In this document: positions 50,875 through 59,178 of the stretch, piece by piece
Layout: the number at the start of each line of letters is the position of its first letter
Position numbering within the stretch: the first letter of the stretch is position 1
Source of the DNA: Candidatus Homeothermus arabinoxylanisolvens
GTDB lineage: Bacteria > Bacteroidota > Bacteroidia > Bacteroidales > Muribaculaceae
DNA length: 64,000 nucleotides
Reading direction: 5' to 3'
Assembly: GCA_001689405.1 (NCBI GenBank)
Contig: LUJO01000013.1
Coordinates: 32,683 to 96,682 of the forward strand
Made by a program: the position numbers and the translations under genes
Notes under the pieces: generated by a model
The model's database searches: none
What the model was told of the DNA's origin: nothing
The model's input: only the letters and a program-made list of their open reading frames with translations

Positions 50875-51225
50875 TTATTTTGCACGACGCTCCTTGATAC
50901 GGGCTTTCTTGCCGGTAAGGTTGCGGAGATAGTAAAGTTTTGCACGACGTACTTTACCGTATTTGTTTACGGTGATAGAGTCGATAAACGGAGATTCGAT
51001 GGGGAATATACGCTCTACGCCGATGTTGTCGCTCATCTTGCGTACAGTGAAACGCTTCTTTTCTCCTTCGCCTGAAATGCGGATTACTACGCCGCGGTAT
51101 TGCTGGATACGCTCCTTGTTACCCTCTTTGATACGGTAAGCTACGGTGATGGTATCGCCGGGGCCGAATTCGGGGTGCTGCTTGCCGGTGGCAAATGCTT
51201 CTTCAGCAACTTTGATTAAATCCAT
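50875..51225 (-). CDS. rplS: 50S ribosomal protein L19
   Basis: A 116-residue ribosomal protein located at the 30S-50S interface. The family's blocks are present: FGPGDTITVAYRIKEGNKER, then YRGVVIRISGEG, ERIFPIESPFIDSITV and a basic end containing KLYYLRNLTGKKARIKERR. It is a single gene with its own consensus promoter and a palindromic terminator. Confidence 0.97.
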   Translation of the reverse strand: MDLIKVAEEAFATGKQHPEFGPGDTITVAYRIKEGNKERIQQYRGVVIRISGEGEKKRFTVRKMSDNIGVERIFPIESPFIDSITVNKYGKVRRAKLYYLRNLTGKKARIKERRAK

Positions 51226-51537
51226 TTTTATTGAATGTTAAAATGTTAATAATACGCAATATAGCAAGCTGCATGTCTTGCCAGAGATTACGAAAAGCGG
51301 TGCAAAGGTAGTGATAATTTACTTAATGGCAAAGGTTTCGGTCAAAAAAAGTGCTTCGAAAAGTCAGTTTGCAGCCGGAAATTCACACAGTTATTTATTA
51401 TATCGTCGTAACTGCGGTATAAAATTAATAAGCGGGTGCAGTGAACAAGTTTAAATACAGGGTCGTTTCGATATAGAACAATGCCGGGTGCCGAGGCCCT
51501 TACTGACAGCCCTGACCGGCCTTAAAAATTAGAGAAT
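51226..51537. other. Intergenic region between rplS and YeaQ-like gene
   Basis: The left third holds the rplS promoter and about 70-nt leader. The remaining 200 bp has no credible frame, hairpin or repeat that I can see, apart from a GC-rich patch at 51483-51525 just before the YeaQ-like gene. Confidence 0.6.
51303..51333 (-). promoter_or_regulatory. Consensus rplS promoter
   Basis: On the minus strand TTTG (51330-51333), 19 bp and TACCTTTG (51303-51310) match the consensus in full; the predicted start is near 51296. Confidence 0.8.
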
Positions 51538-51789
51538 ATGAATTTTATCTGGTACATTATTATTGGAATAGTCTCCGGCTTCGTTGCCGGCAAGTTGATG
51601 CGTGGAGGCGGATTTGGCCTTATCGTGAATCTGATTGTGGGTATAATAGGCGGTGTGCTCGGCGGATGGCTTTTCAGCCTTATAGGCATTACCGCAGGCG
51701 GCATTATCGGCAGCCTCATAACTTCAGTGATAGGTGCTATAGTGCTACTGTGGATTGTCGGGCTTATAAGCCGGTCGTCATCGCGTTAG
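51538..51789 (+). CDS. GlsB/YeaQ/YmgE family membrane protein
   Basis: An 83-residue hydrophobic protein with three helices and Gly motifs (GIVSGFVAGKLMRGGGFGLI and IIGGVLGGWLFSLIG), the classic transglycosylase-associated pattern. It is closer to the family consensus than the related gene at 50499. In other bacteria it is a general stress protein; the mechanism is unclear. Confidence 0.88.
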   Translation: MNFIWYIIIGIVSGFVAGKLMRGGGFGLIVNLIVGIIGGVLGGWLFSLIGITAGGIIGSLITSVIGAIVLLWIVGLISRSSSR

Positions 51790-51879
51790 CGTATGCTGTC
51801 ATAAGGTGTATTGACATCGGCCTGCCGGAGTGAAGCTGCTTTCTCCCGGCGGGCTGTTCTGATTATGCGCGAGCGCCGC

Positions 51880-52152
51880 CTATGGATTGTAGAGGTCTTT
51901 GTTGTAGAATTCCATGATCGACATGGTGAGCCGAAGCGCTTCACCTGCCGGGCTTTCGGGATCAAGCTCCAACGCACTGTGGTAGTCGTTTATGGCGGCC
52001 CGTCTGTGTCCGGCCTGCCAGTGCAGCCGGCCGCGCTGATAGTAGGCTTCAGCCGATATGTCGCCTGACGCAATAAGATTGTCAATCGAAACAATAGCTT
52101 CGTCGACCGCGTTATTCTCTATAAGATTGAGTATATGGGAGGGTATGCTCAT
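51880..52152 (-). CDS. Small TPR-like protein
   Basis: A 90-residue helical protein with a recognisable tetratricopeptide unit (AEAYYQRGRLHWQAGHRRAA then YHSALELDPESP, residues 34-67) flanked by two more helices. It is probably a protein-binding adaptor. A TAAATTTG -7 box (52170-52177, minus) predicts a leader of about 11 nt. It is divergent from the histidine phosphatase gene with only 31 bp between the starts. Confidence 0.75.
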   Translation of the reverse strand: MSIPSHILNLIENNAVDEAIVSIDNLIASGDISAEAYYQRGRLHWQAGHRRAAINDYHSALELDPESPAGEALRLTMSIMEFYNKDLYNP

Positions 52153-52183
52153 TAATACTGACTTTTTTGCAAATTTATAAACA

Positions 52184-53437
52184 ATGAAGAGTATAACGGT
52201 ACTGTTTGCGGCAATAATTTCGATTGCATCGGTTTTTGCCGGCGATTTTAACTATACGATGACTGAGTATGCGGGTAGCGCCATGCCGTATCCCGCGCCG
52301 TCGGCAATAGCGGCGTATCCAGACTCGCTTAAGCCTGTAATGATAAGCCATGTGGGCCGACATGGAGCGCGCTATCCGTCATCAGCCGCCCGTGCAACCC
52401 GACTTAAAAGCGCTCTTATGCGAGCCGATTCACTCGGAAGCATAACCCCGGCAGGCCGTAAACTGCTGGCCATAGTAAGCGATGTGCTGGCTGTGTGCGA
52501 CGGACGGTGGGGTATGCTCGATTCGCTTGGCATAGCGGAGCAGGAGGGTATAGCCTGTCGTATGTACCGGGGTTTTCCCGAGCTCTTTGTCAGAGGACGT
52601 GTCACGGCCATGGCTTCTTATGTGCCCCGTTGTGTCATGAGCATGGATGCGTTTACCCACCAGCTGTCGATCGAGCATCGCCGTATGAACATATATACCG
52701 AGTCGGGTCCTGTGACTTCGCGGCTGTTAAGGCCTTTTGAAGTCGACAGCAGTTATGTGCTCTATCGCGAGCGGGAGCCGTATCATGACGTCTATGAGCG
52801 CTTTTTTGAGGCTAACGCACCTGTGGCTCCTGCCGTACGTGTGCTCGGCGAACGGTATGGCGCTACGGAAGAGCGGCTGAAGGAGTTTGCACTGACCGAA
52901 TACGGTTTCCTGTCATCGCTCGGAGCCATGAGTTATGATGTGAATATCGGTGAGTTTATGACCGAAGAGGAGTATGGCCGGCTCTGGTCATGCAATAATC
53001 TCAGTCAATACCTTACGCGCACTTCGTCGACCGTGTCAAGACTGCCGGCCGATATAGCCGCACCGCTTCTTCGTGATATTATAAGCGGCATAGACAGTGT
53101 AGTGGACCGTCAGGGCGACTCATACGTACAGCTGCGCTTCGGCCATGCCGAGACTCTGATGCCTTTGCTGTCGCTGATGCAATTGCCGGGATGCAGCTAT
53201 ATGACTGATGACTTTTCGCTCGTGTCGCGCCATTGGTGCAACTTCCATGTGGTGCCGATGGCTTCCAACCTGCAGCTTATTCTGTTTCGCTCCGGCAGCG
53301 GACGTCTGTATTTACGCACCGACCTTAACGAGAGGCCTGTCGGCCTGTTGCCCGGCGGTGACGATGTATATGTACCGTGGAAAAAAGCCCGGAAGTATCT
53401 TGTCGATTGTCTTCCGGGCCGTATGTCGGTTGATTGA
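52184..53437 (+). CDS. Histidine-type acid phosphatase, MINPP-like
   Basis: A 417-residue exported protein (signal MKSITVLFAAIISIASVFAG). It has the branch 2 histidine phosphatase motif SHVGRHGARYP (His nucleophile) at about residues 56-66, and the C-terminal motif RFGHAETLMPL, where HAE replaces the HD of classical acid phosphatases. The HAE form is typical of multiple inositol polyphosphate phosphatases, including Bacteroides enzymes that degrade phytate. The phytate substrate is inferred. Its last 57 bases include the terminator of the opposite glpKF operon. Confidence 0.85.
   Translation: MKSITVLFAAIISIASVFAGDFNYTMTEYAGSAMPYPAPSAIAAYPDSLKPVMISHVGRHGARYPSSAARATRLKSALMRADSLGSITPAGRKLLAIVSDVLAVCDGRWGMLDSLGIAEQEGIACRMYRGFPELFVRGRVTAMASYVPRCVMSMDAFTHQLSIEHRRMNIYTESGPVTSRLLRPFEVDSSYVLYREREPYHDVYERFFEANAPVAPAVRVLGERYGATEERLKEFALTEYGFLSSLGAMSYDVNIGEFMTEEEYGRLWSCNNLSQYLTRTSSTVSRLPADIAAPLLRDIISGIDSVVDRQGDSYVQLRFGHAETLMPLLSLMQLPGCSYMTDDFSLVSRHWCNFHVVPMASNLQLILFRSGSGRLYLRTDLNERPVGLLPGGDDVYVPWKKARKYLVDCLPGRMSVD
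53381..53419 (-). terminator. Intrinsic terminator of glpKF inside the opposite gene
   Basis: On the minus strand GCCCGGAAG pairs with CTTCCGGGC (9 bp, loop of 15), followed by six T (53381-53386). The sequence is also codons near the C-terminus of the phosphatase gene on the plus strand. glpF ends 25 bp before it. Confidence 0.8.
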
Positions 53438-53443
53438 TATTGA

Positions 53444-54187
53444 CTACATCATAGCTTTAATGGCGCAGTACAGGAGAGCCGCCAAGACTCCTCCGAGAAG
53501 CGGCCCTACGATAGGCACCCAGCTGTAGCTCCATTGACTTGAGCCTTTGCCTTTGATGGGTAGAAGCGCATGGGCTATTCGCGGTCCGAGGTCACGTGCG
53601 GGATTTATCGCATAACCTGTGGTGCCCCCGAGCGACATGCCTATGGCCACTACGAGAAGAGCTACCGGCAGAGCGCCGATGCTGCCGAGGCCCACCTGCG
53701 AGGAGTTGCCTTCGTCGCCTATGAACAGGATGACAAGCACGAGTACAAAAGTACCTATTATCTCACTGATAAGATTGCGCTTGTGATTGCGTATGGCCGG
53801 TATGGTGGAGAATACTCCGAGTTTTGACTCCGCATCTTCGGTGGCGTCGAAGTGATCTTTGTAAAATACATATACAAGCATGGCACCGAGTATGCCTCCG
53901 AGTATCTGGGCCACGATAAAGGGCACGACGTAAGCCCACGGAAATTTTCCCGCGGCGGCGAGTCCGAGTGTTACCGCCGGATTAAGGTGCGCTCCGGAGT
54001 AGGGACCGGCAATCAGCACACCGCACATTACGGCAAGTCCCCATGCGAGTGTTACTACAATCCATCCGGCGCTCTCACCCTTTGACTTGCGCAGGCTCAC
54101 ACAGGCCACTACGCCGCATCCGAGAACAACAAGTACAAATGTTCCCAGAAATTCAAATACACATTGCACAAACAGTGATACTTCCAT
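53444..54187 (-). CDS. glpF: Glycerol uptake facilitator (MIP channel)
   Basis: A 247-residue aquaglyceroporin with six helices and the two NPA motifs, GAHLNPAVTLGLA near residue 67 and YAINPARDLGPRIA near residue 200. Asp in the second motif (ARDLGPR) marks the glycerol-conducting subtype. It is 15 bp downstream of glpK. Confidence 0.95.
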   Translation of the reverse strand: MEVSLFVQCVFEFLGTFVLVVLGCGVVACVSLRKSKGESAGWIVVTLAWGLAVMCGVLIAGPYSGAHLNPAVTLGLAAAGKFPWAYVVPFIVAQILGGILGAMLVYVFYKDHFDATEDAESKLGVFSTIPAIRNHKRNLISEIIGTFVLVLVILFIGDEGNSSQVGLGSIGALPVALLVVAIGMSLGGTTGYAINPARDLGPRIAHALLPIKGKGSSQWSYSWVPIVGPLLGGVLAALLYCAIKAMM

Positions 54188-54202
54188 GGTTTCCTCCTTT
54201 CT

Positions 54203-55717
54203 CTATTTTTGTGGATATTCTGAAAGCACGCGGTTTACCGCATTATGCCAGCCGTCTATCTCCGAGGCTACTTTGGCTTCGTCGCCCGACGGGTCAAATG
54301 TGCGTTCTACCTGCCACTGGGCCTTTATTTTGTCAAGGCTTGGCCAGAAACCGGTGGCGAGGCCGGCAAGATATGCGGCTCCGAGGGCTGTTGTCTCCGT
54401 TATGCGCGGACGCAGTACTTCGGTGGCGAGAATGTCGCTCTGGAACTGCATGAGCAGATTGTTGCGCGAGGCGCCTCCGTCGACCTTGAGGTTGGCTATG
54501 GGCAGACCGCAGTCTTTCTCCATGGCCTTGACTATGTCATAGGTCTGGAATGCGATGCCTTCAAGTGCCGCGCGGGCTATATGGGCGGTGGTGGTGCCTC
54601 GGCTTATGCCGCTTATGGCACCGCGGGCGTACTGGTCCCAATAGGGAGCGCCGAGACCAGTAAGCGCCGGCACGAAGTATACGCCGTCGGTATCTTCAAC
54701 CGATGCGGCAAGAGCTTCCACGTCCGACGAACTGCTTATGCACTTCAGCCCGTCGCGGAGCCACTGTACTACCGACCCGCCGACAAATATGGAGCCTTCG
54801 AGAGCGTATGATACCTTGTCGCCTATCTTCCATGCTATGGTCGTCAGCAGCTTGTTTTTTGACTCTATGGGCCGGTTGCCTGTATTCATAAGAAGGAAGC
54901 AGCCGGTGCCGTATGTGTTTTTGACAGATCCGGGTTCTATGCACATCTGCCCGAACAGGGCCGCCTGCTGGTCGCCGGCTATGCCCGCTATGGGCACTTT
55001 GTGCGCAAATATGGTCGTAGTCGTATAACCGTATACCTCGCTCGACGATTTTACCTCGGGCATCATGGACAGAGGTATGTCGAAGAGCTCAAGAAGTTCT
55101 TTGTCCCACTCAAGTGTGTGTATGTTGAAGAGCATGGTGCGCGATGCGTTGGTCACGTCGGTGACATGCACCTCGCCGCGTGTAAGCCTCCATATAAGCC
55201 AAGAGTCAACGGTTCCGAACATCAGCTTGCCCTGTTCGGCACGCTTGCGGGCTCCCGGCACATTGTCAAGAATCCACTTTATCTTGGTGGCGCTGAAGTA
55301 TGCGTCAAGTATAAGGCCGGTCTTGGAGCGTATCATCTCTACAAGCCCCTCGGCGCGTAGCCGGTCGCAGTAATCGGCCGTGCGCCGGTCCTGCCATACG
55401 ATAGCGTTGTATATCGGCTCGTCGGTGTCGCGGTCCCATACGATTGTGGTCTCGCGCTGGTTGGTTATACCTATCGCGGTTATGTTTTTGCCGTTGATGT
55501 CTATCTTTGAAATGGCCTCGGCAATGACGGAAGCCTGCGACGCCCATATCTGATGCGGGTCATGCTCCACCCACCCCGACTGGGGAAATATCTGTTCAAA
55601 TTCACGCTGGGCCATGGAGCATATCGAACCCGAGCGGTCAAATACGATGGCGCGGGAACTGCTTGTCCCCTGATCGAGAGACAGAATATATTGTCCCTTA
55701 TTGTTATCAAGTGTCAT
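54203..55717 (-). CDS. glpK: Glycerol kinase
   Basis: A 504-residue FGGY-family kinase that phosphorylates glycerol to glycerol-3-phosphate. Motifs are LSLDQGTSSSRAIVFDRSG at the N-terminus, GITNQRETTIVWDRDT, FIVGGSVVQWLRDGL-like (FVGGSVVQWLRDGL), and LKVDGGASRNNLLMQFQSDI near the C-terminus. It forms an operon with glpF; no glpD is in the window. Confidence 0.97.
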   Translation of the reverse strand: MTLDNNKGQYILSLDQGTSSSRAIVFDRSGSICSMAQREFEQIFPQSGWVEHDPHQIWASQASVIAEAISKIDINGKNITAIGITNQRETTIVWDRDTDEPIYNAIVWQDRRTADYCDRLRAEGLVEMIRSKTGLILDAYFSATKIKWILDNVPGARKRAEQGKLMFGTVDSWLIWRLTRGEVHVTDVTNASRTMLFNIHTLEWDKELLELFDIPLSMMPEVKSSSEVYGYTTTTIFAHKVPIAGIAGDQQAALFGQMCIEPGSVKNTYGTGCFLLMNTGNRPIESKNKLLTTIAWKIGDKVSYALEGSIFVGGSVVQWLRDGLKCISSSSDVEALAASVEDTDGVYFVPALTGLGAPYWDQYARGAISGISRGTTTAHIARAALEGIAFQTYDIVKAMEKDCGLPIANLKVDGGASRNNLLMQFQSDILATEVLRPRITETTALGAAYLAGLATGFWPSLDKIKAQWQVERTFDPSGDEAKVASEIDGWHNAVNRVLSEYPQK

Positions 55718-55816
55718 GATGATATAAAATGATTTAAAGTAACTAAATGTGTTTACGTTAATAATAAAGTTATAACGGAGCCTGCGATGTTTTTGTTTTA
55801 TGCAGGTTTGTTATAT

Positions 55817-56815
55817 TTAGTGTTTTAATTGGTTGAAATATCGTTTTCTACATAAAAAGTAGTCACGGATTATGTTTGGTCGCGAAGGGAGCAGATTTAT
55901 ATCGGGGTGCGAGTTGTAGTTTTTGGCCATTTTTCTGAAATCGCGATGCGCTTTCAGTATGGCTCCGGCATTGGCAAAGTCAAATGTAAGGATGTATTTG
56001 CCCCATGCCAGTGTGTCGTAGAGCCGTCGTATGATAAGACGGCGGCGCCGGCATGAGTCGGGCAGGTTCTTGTGGAGAAGAAGCAGATTGTTGCGGAAAT
56101 TCAGATATGTCTTGCGCGGGTTGGATGCCGGCAGGGTGCCTCCTCCGAGGTGGTAAACGGTTGATGAGGGTATAGCCGCTATGTCATATCCGGCGAGTTT
56201 TATACGCCAGCACAGGTCTATCTCCTCCATGTGTGCGAAAAATTCAGGATCAAGTCCTCCGACGGCTTCGTATACTTCGGTGCGCACCATGAGCGCGGCG
56301 CCGGTGGCCCAGAATACCGATGCCACCGTATCGTACTGGCCGTTGTCTTTTTCGACTGTGTCGAAGAGGCGTCCGCGGCAGTAGGGATAACCGTTGCGGT
56401 CTATATAGCCTCCGGCCGCTCCCGCATATTCAAATGTGTCCTGACTGCAATAAGACAATATCTTGGGCTGTACGGCGGCTGTGTGCGGGTGTGTCTCAAG
56501 GTAGTCATACAAAGGCCGCAGCCAGTCGGCAGCCGGAGCCACGTCGCTGTTGAGCAGCACCGTGTAGCGATACTTCGTGGCGGCTATGGCACGGTTGTAA
56601 CCTTCGGCAAAACCGTAGTTCTTGTCAAGTTTTACGGTCTTTATGTCGGGAAACATTTTCTCAAGCATGTCGAGCGAGCCGTCGGTGCTGCCGTTGTCGG
56701 CAACGATGACGTCGGCTATGTCGGTGGGAGTAGTCAGTATGACTGCGGGCAGAAATGTGCGCAACATCTCCTCCCCGTTCCAATTAAGTATTATTACGGC
56801 TACCGGTTTGTTCAT
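55817..56815 (-). CDS. Family 2 glycosyltransferase
   Basis: A 332-residue GT-A fold enzyme. VIILNWNGEEML opens the protein, DVIVADNGSTDGSLDML binds the nucleotide sugar, LLNSDVAPAADWL carries the DxD-like position, and EEIDLCWRIKLAGYD holds the ED motif. It resembles rhamnosyl- and related transferases of surface polysaccharides. The start at 56815 makes an ATGA overlap with the acyltransferase gene; the longer frame is less likely. Confidence 0.88.
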   Translation of the reverse strand: MNKPVAVIILNWNGEEMLRTFLPAVILTTPTDIADVIVADNGSTDGSLDMLEKMFPDIKTVKLDKNYGFAEGYNRAIAATKYRYTVLLNSDVAPAADWLRPLYDYLETHPHTAAVQPKILSYCSQDTFEYAGAAGGYIDRNGYPYCRGRLFDTVEKDNGQYDTVASVFWATGAALMVRTEVYEAVGGLDPEFFAHMEEIDLCWRIKLAGYDIAAIPSSTVYHLGGGTLPASNPRKTYLNFRNNLLLLHKNLPDSCRRRRLIIRRLYDTLAWGKYILTFDFANAGAILKAHRDFRKMAKNYNSHPDINLLPSRPNIIRDYFLCRKRYFNQLKH

Positions 56816-57738
56816 GGCTGCATGTCGGCGGGATATTCGACTTTGTTTTTCCACCGCTTGTGAGTCCACAGCCATATGGATGGCTGTCTGTTTATGGTTT
56901 CCTGAAGCATCTTCACGTACGTGTCGGTAATGGCATATTCGGGCATCTCCGAGGCATTGTCGGTTATGACACGGGGTGTCAGGCGATAGTGTCCGCGGGC
57001 TATTTTCTGCATGTCCCAGTATACGGCGACCATGTCGAGTTTTCGTACTACGGTCTCGGTGCCTGTTATTACGGCTGTCGGGTGGTTGAGGAACTTGACT
57101 ATATGCACCGGATCGTTGTGGCTCGGCTTCTGGTCGCTCATGAAGCCGGTGATGCTCTGTATGTTGTCGCGCCGGAGCATGAGCAAGTGGCGAAACACCA
57201 TGCGCTTGTCGTAGGATACCGAGCCGAAGCGGCTTCTCAGTTTGAGGAAGTATGCGTCAAACCATTTGTTGGTCAGCGGACGGTATACTTGGGCGTACAC
57301 CAAGTCGGGCGCGGGTTTATGGCGCATCCACAGTGTGATTGACGGAGCCCACTCCCAATTGCCGCAGTGCGAGAAGTAAACGACTATCGAGCGTCCTTCG
57401 TCAAAATATCGGTCGAGTATCTCGCAACCGGTAAATTCCATGTGGCGCTTTATCTCCTCGTCCGATATATGGCCGAGCTTTATAGTCTCCACTATGTAGT
57501 CGGAGAAGTGCCGGAAGAAGTCGCGGCATATCTTGCCGCACTCCCGGGGCGACTTGTCGGGAAACGAGGCGGTTATATTGTCAAGCGCTACCTTGCGCCT
57601 GTATCGTACTATGTAATATATGATTACAAATAGTATGTCGCTGAATACATAAAGCACTTTCAGCGGCATGCGGGCAACTGCGCCCAGCAACCAGTTAAGC
57701 GGTATGTAACGACGATATCCTTTCATTTTACTATGCAT
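56812..57738 (-). CDS. Lipid A biosynthesis acyltransferase (LpxL/HtrB family)
   Basis: A 308-residue membrane-bound enzyme that adds a secondary acyl chain to lipid A. The catalytic HX4(D/E) motif is visible as HCGNWEW at about residue 125, and the N-terminal helix anchors it in the inner membrane. MSDQKPSHNDPVH follows the usual second block. It overlaps mtaB by 16 bp and the glycosyltransferase gene by 4 bp, an order that I recall from other Bacteroidetes genomes. Confidence 0.9.
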   Translation of the reverse strand: MHSKMKGYRRYIPLNWLLGAVARMPLKVLYVFSDILFVIIYYIVRYRRKVALDNITASFPDKSPRECGKICRDFFRHFSDYIVETIKLGHISDEEIKRHMEFTGCEILDRYFDEGRSIVVYFSHCGNWEWAPSITLWMRHKPAPDLVYAQVYRPLTNKWFDAYFLKLRSRFGSVSYDKRMVFRHLLMLRRDNIQSITGFMSDQKPSHNDPVHIVKFLNHPTAVITGTETVVRKLDMVAVYWDMQKIARGHYRLTPRVITDNASEMPEYAITDTYVKMLQETINRQPSIWLWTHKRWKNKVEYPADMQP

Positions 57739-59042
57739 CCTTTTATTAGTCCCGACTCGTCATCAATATCTTTCAGCATGACGGGTACTATAGTGTTTGC
57801 CAGATTATTGTCAGGGGCGATTTCCACCTTCAGATAGTTGTCGGTAAAGCCGGTCATAGGGCGATTTCCGCGCCGGTGTTCGACAAGCACGGGCCTGACC
57901 GTGCCTGTGAAGCGTGACGTGAAGTCTGCGAGCTTCTTTTCTGAAACCTTCAGCATGATATTGGTGCGACGGTGTTTCTCCGCCTGCGTGACTACATGGT
58001 CGATTTCGAGAGCGCGTGTGCCGGGCCGTTCGGAGTAGGGGAATACATGCAGCCGCGATATGTCGAGCGACTCAACAAACTCAAGTGACCGGTTGAAAAG
58101 CTCTTCGGTCTCGCCACGTGCGCCGACTATAAGGTCCACTCCTATAAAAGCGTGGGGCATTACTGATCTTATCTTCTCCATGCGGTGGCGAAACAGTCCG
58201 GTGTCATAATGGCGTCGCATCAATGACAGGACTTCGTCGCTGCCGGCCTGCAGCGGCACATGGAAATGCGGCATGAATCGGCGTGAGCCGGCTACGAAGT
58301 CGATTATCTCGTCGGTGAGCAGGTTGGGCTCAATTGATGATATACGGTAGCGTTCTATGCCGTCCACCCGGTCAAGCGCCTTTATAAGATCAAGAAATGT
58401 GTCATCGCGCCCTTTGCCGAAGTCGCCTATGTTGACTCCTGTTATCACTATCTCTTTGCCGCCTTCTTCCGCCACGCCGCGCGCTTGGGCGACAAGACTT
58501 TCGATAGAGCCGGAGCGGCTGCGTCCGCGGGCCTTGGGTATGGTACAGTATGTGCACCAGTAGTCGCATCCGTCCTGTACTTTCAGGAAATAGCGGGTGC
58601 GGTCGCCGCGTGAGCATGACGGGCTGAATTCTTTGATTTCCTTAGTCGGTGTGACCATGCTGCTCGGCTGCCGCGACTTCATCCAGTCTTCAAGATAGTC
58701 TGCGAGCCGAAGCTTGCGGTCGGTGCCGGCTACAATGTCCACGCCGGGCATGGCCATTATCTCGTCGCTTTTCAGCTGGGCATAGCAGCCTGTGACTATG
58801 ATGGCGGCTTCGGGATAACGTGATGAAAAACGGTGTATGGCCTGACGGCATTTTTTGTCGGCCATGTCGGTTACGCTGCATGTATTTACGACTATGACGT
58901 CGGGGGTCTCTCCGGGTTGTATGCGGCGTATGCCTTTTTCAGCAAAAATACGCGCTATAGTTGAAGTCTCGGCAAAGTTCAGCTTGCAGCCCAGTGTGTG
59001 AAACAAGGCTTTAGCGTTGCCAAATGTCATCTCGTCAATCAT
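57723..59042 (-). CDS. mtaB: tRNA t6A37 methylthiotransferase MtaB
   Basis: A 439-residue radical SAM enzyme that converts t6A37 of tRNA to ms2t6A. The N-terminal UPF0004 domain has TLGCKLNFAET with VVNTCSVT and VTGCYAQ; the radical SAM cluster motif is CDYWCTYCTIP (about residue 154). A TRAM domain follows. The start at 59042 (MIDEM) resembles homologues, but the TAATTTTG -7 box at 59047-59054 (minus) puts the transcript start near 59040. So either the mRNA is leaderless or the ATG at 59030 is used. Confidence 0.92.
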   Translation of the reverse strand: MIDEMTFGNAKALFHTLGCKLNFAETSTIARIFAEKGIRRIQPGETPDVIVVNTCSVTDMADKKCRQAIHRFSSRYPEAAIIVTGCYAQLKSDEIMAMPGVDIVAGTDRKLRLADYLEDWMKSRQPSSMVTPTKEIKEFSPSCSRGDRTRYFLKVQDGCDYWCTYCTIPKARGRSRSGSIESLVAQARGVAEEGGKEIVITGVNIGDFGKGRDDTFLDLIKALDRVDGIERYRISSIEPNLLTDEIIDFVAGSRRFMPHFHVPLQAGSDEVLSLMRRHYDTGLFRHRMEKIRSVMPHAFIGVDLIVGARGETEELFNRSLEFVESLDISRLHVFPYSERPGTRALEIDHVVTQAEKHRRTNIMLKVSEKKLADFTSRFTGTVRPVLVEHRRGNRPMTGFTDNYLKVEIAPDNNLANTIVPVMLKDIDDESGLIKGCIVK

Positions 59043-59178
59043 ACTGCAAAATTACTACACATAATTTATTTATCATAGCCATGACGCCACTATATTGATA
59101 TATGAAAACAAATTATCGCCTATAATTGTATTAAGTAAGTACAAAATATTGTAATTTTGTCAAAATGACATAACTGTT

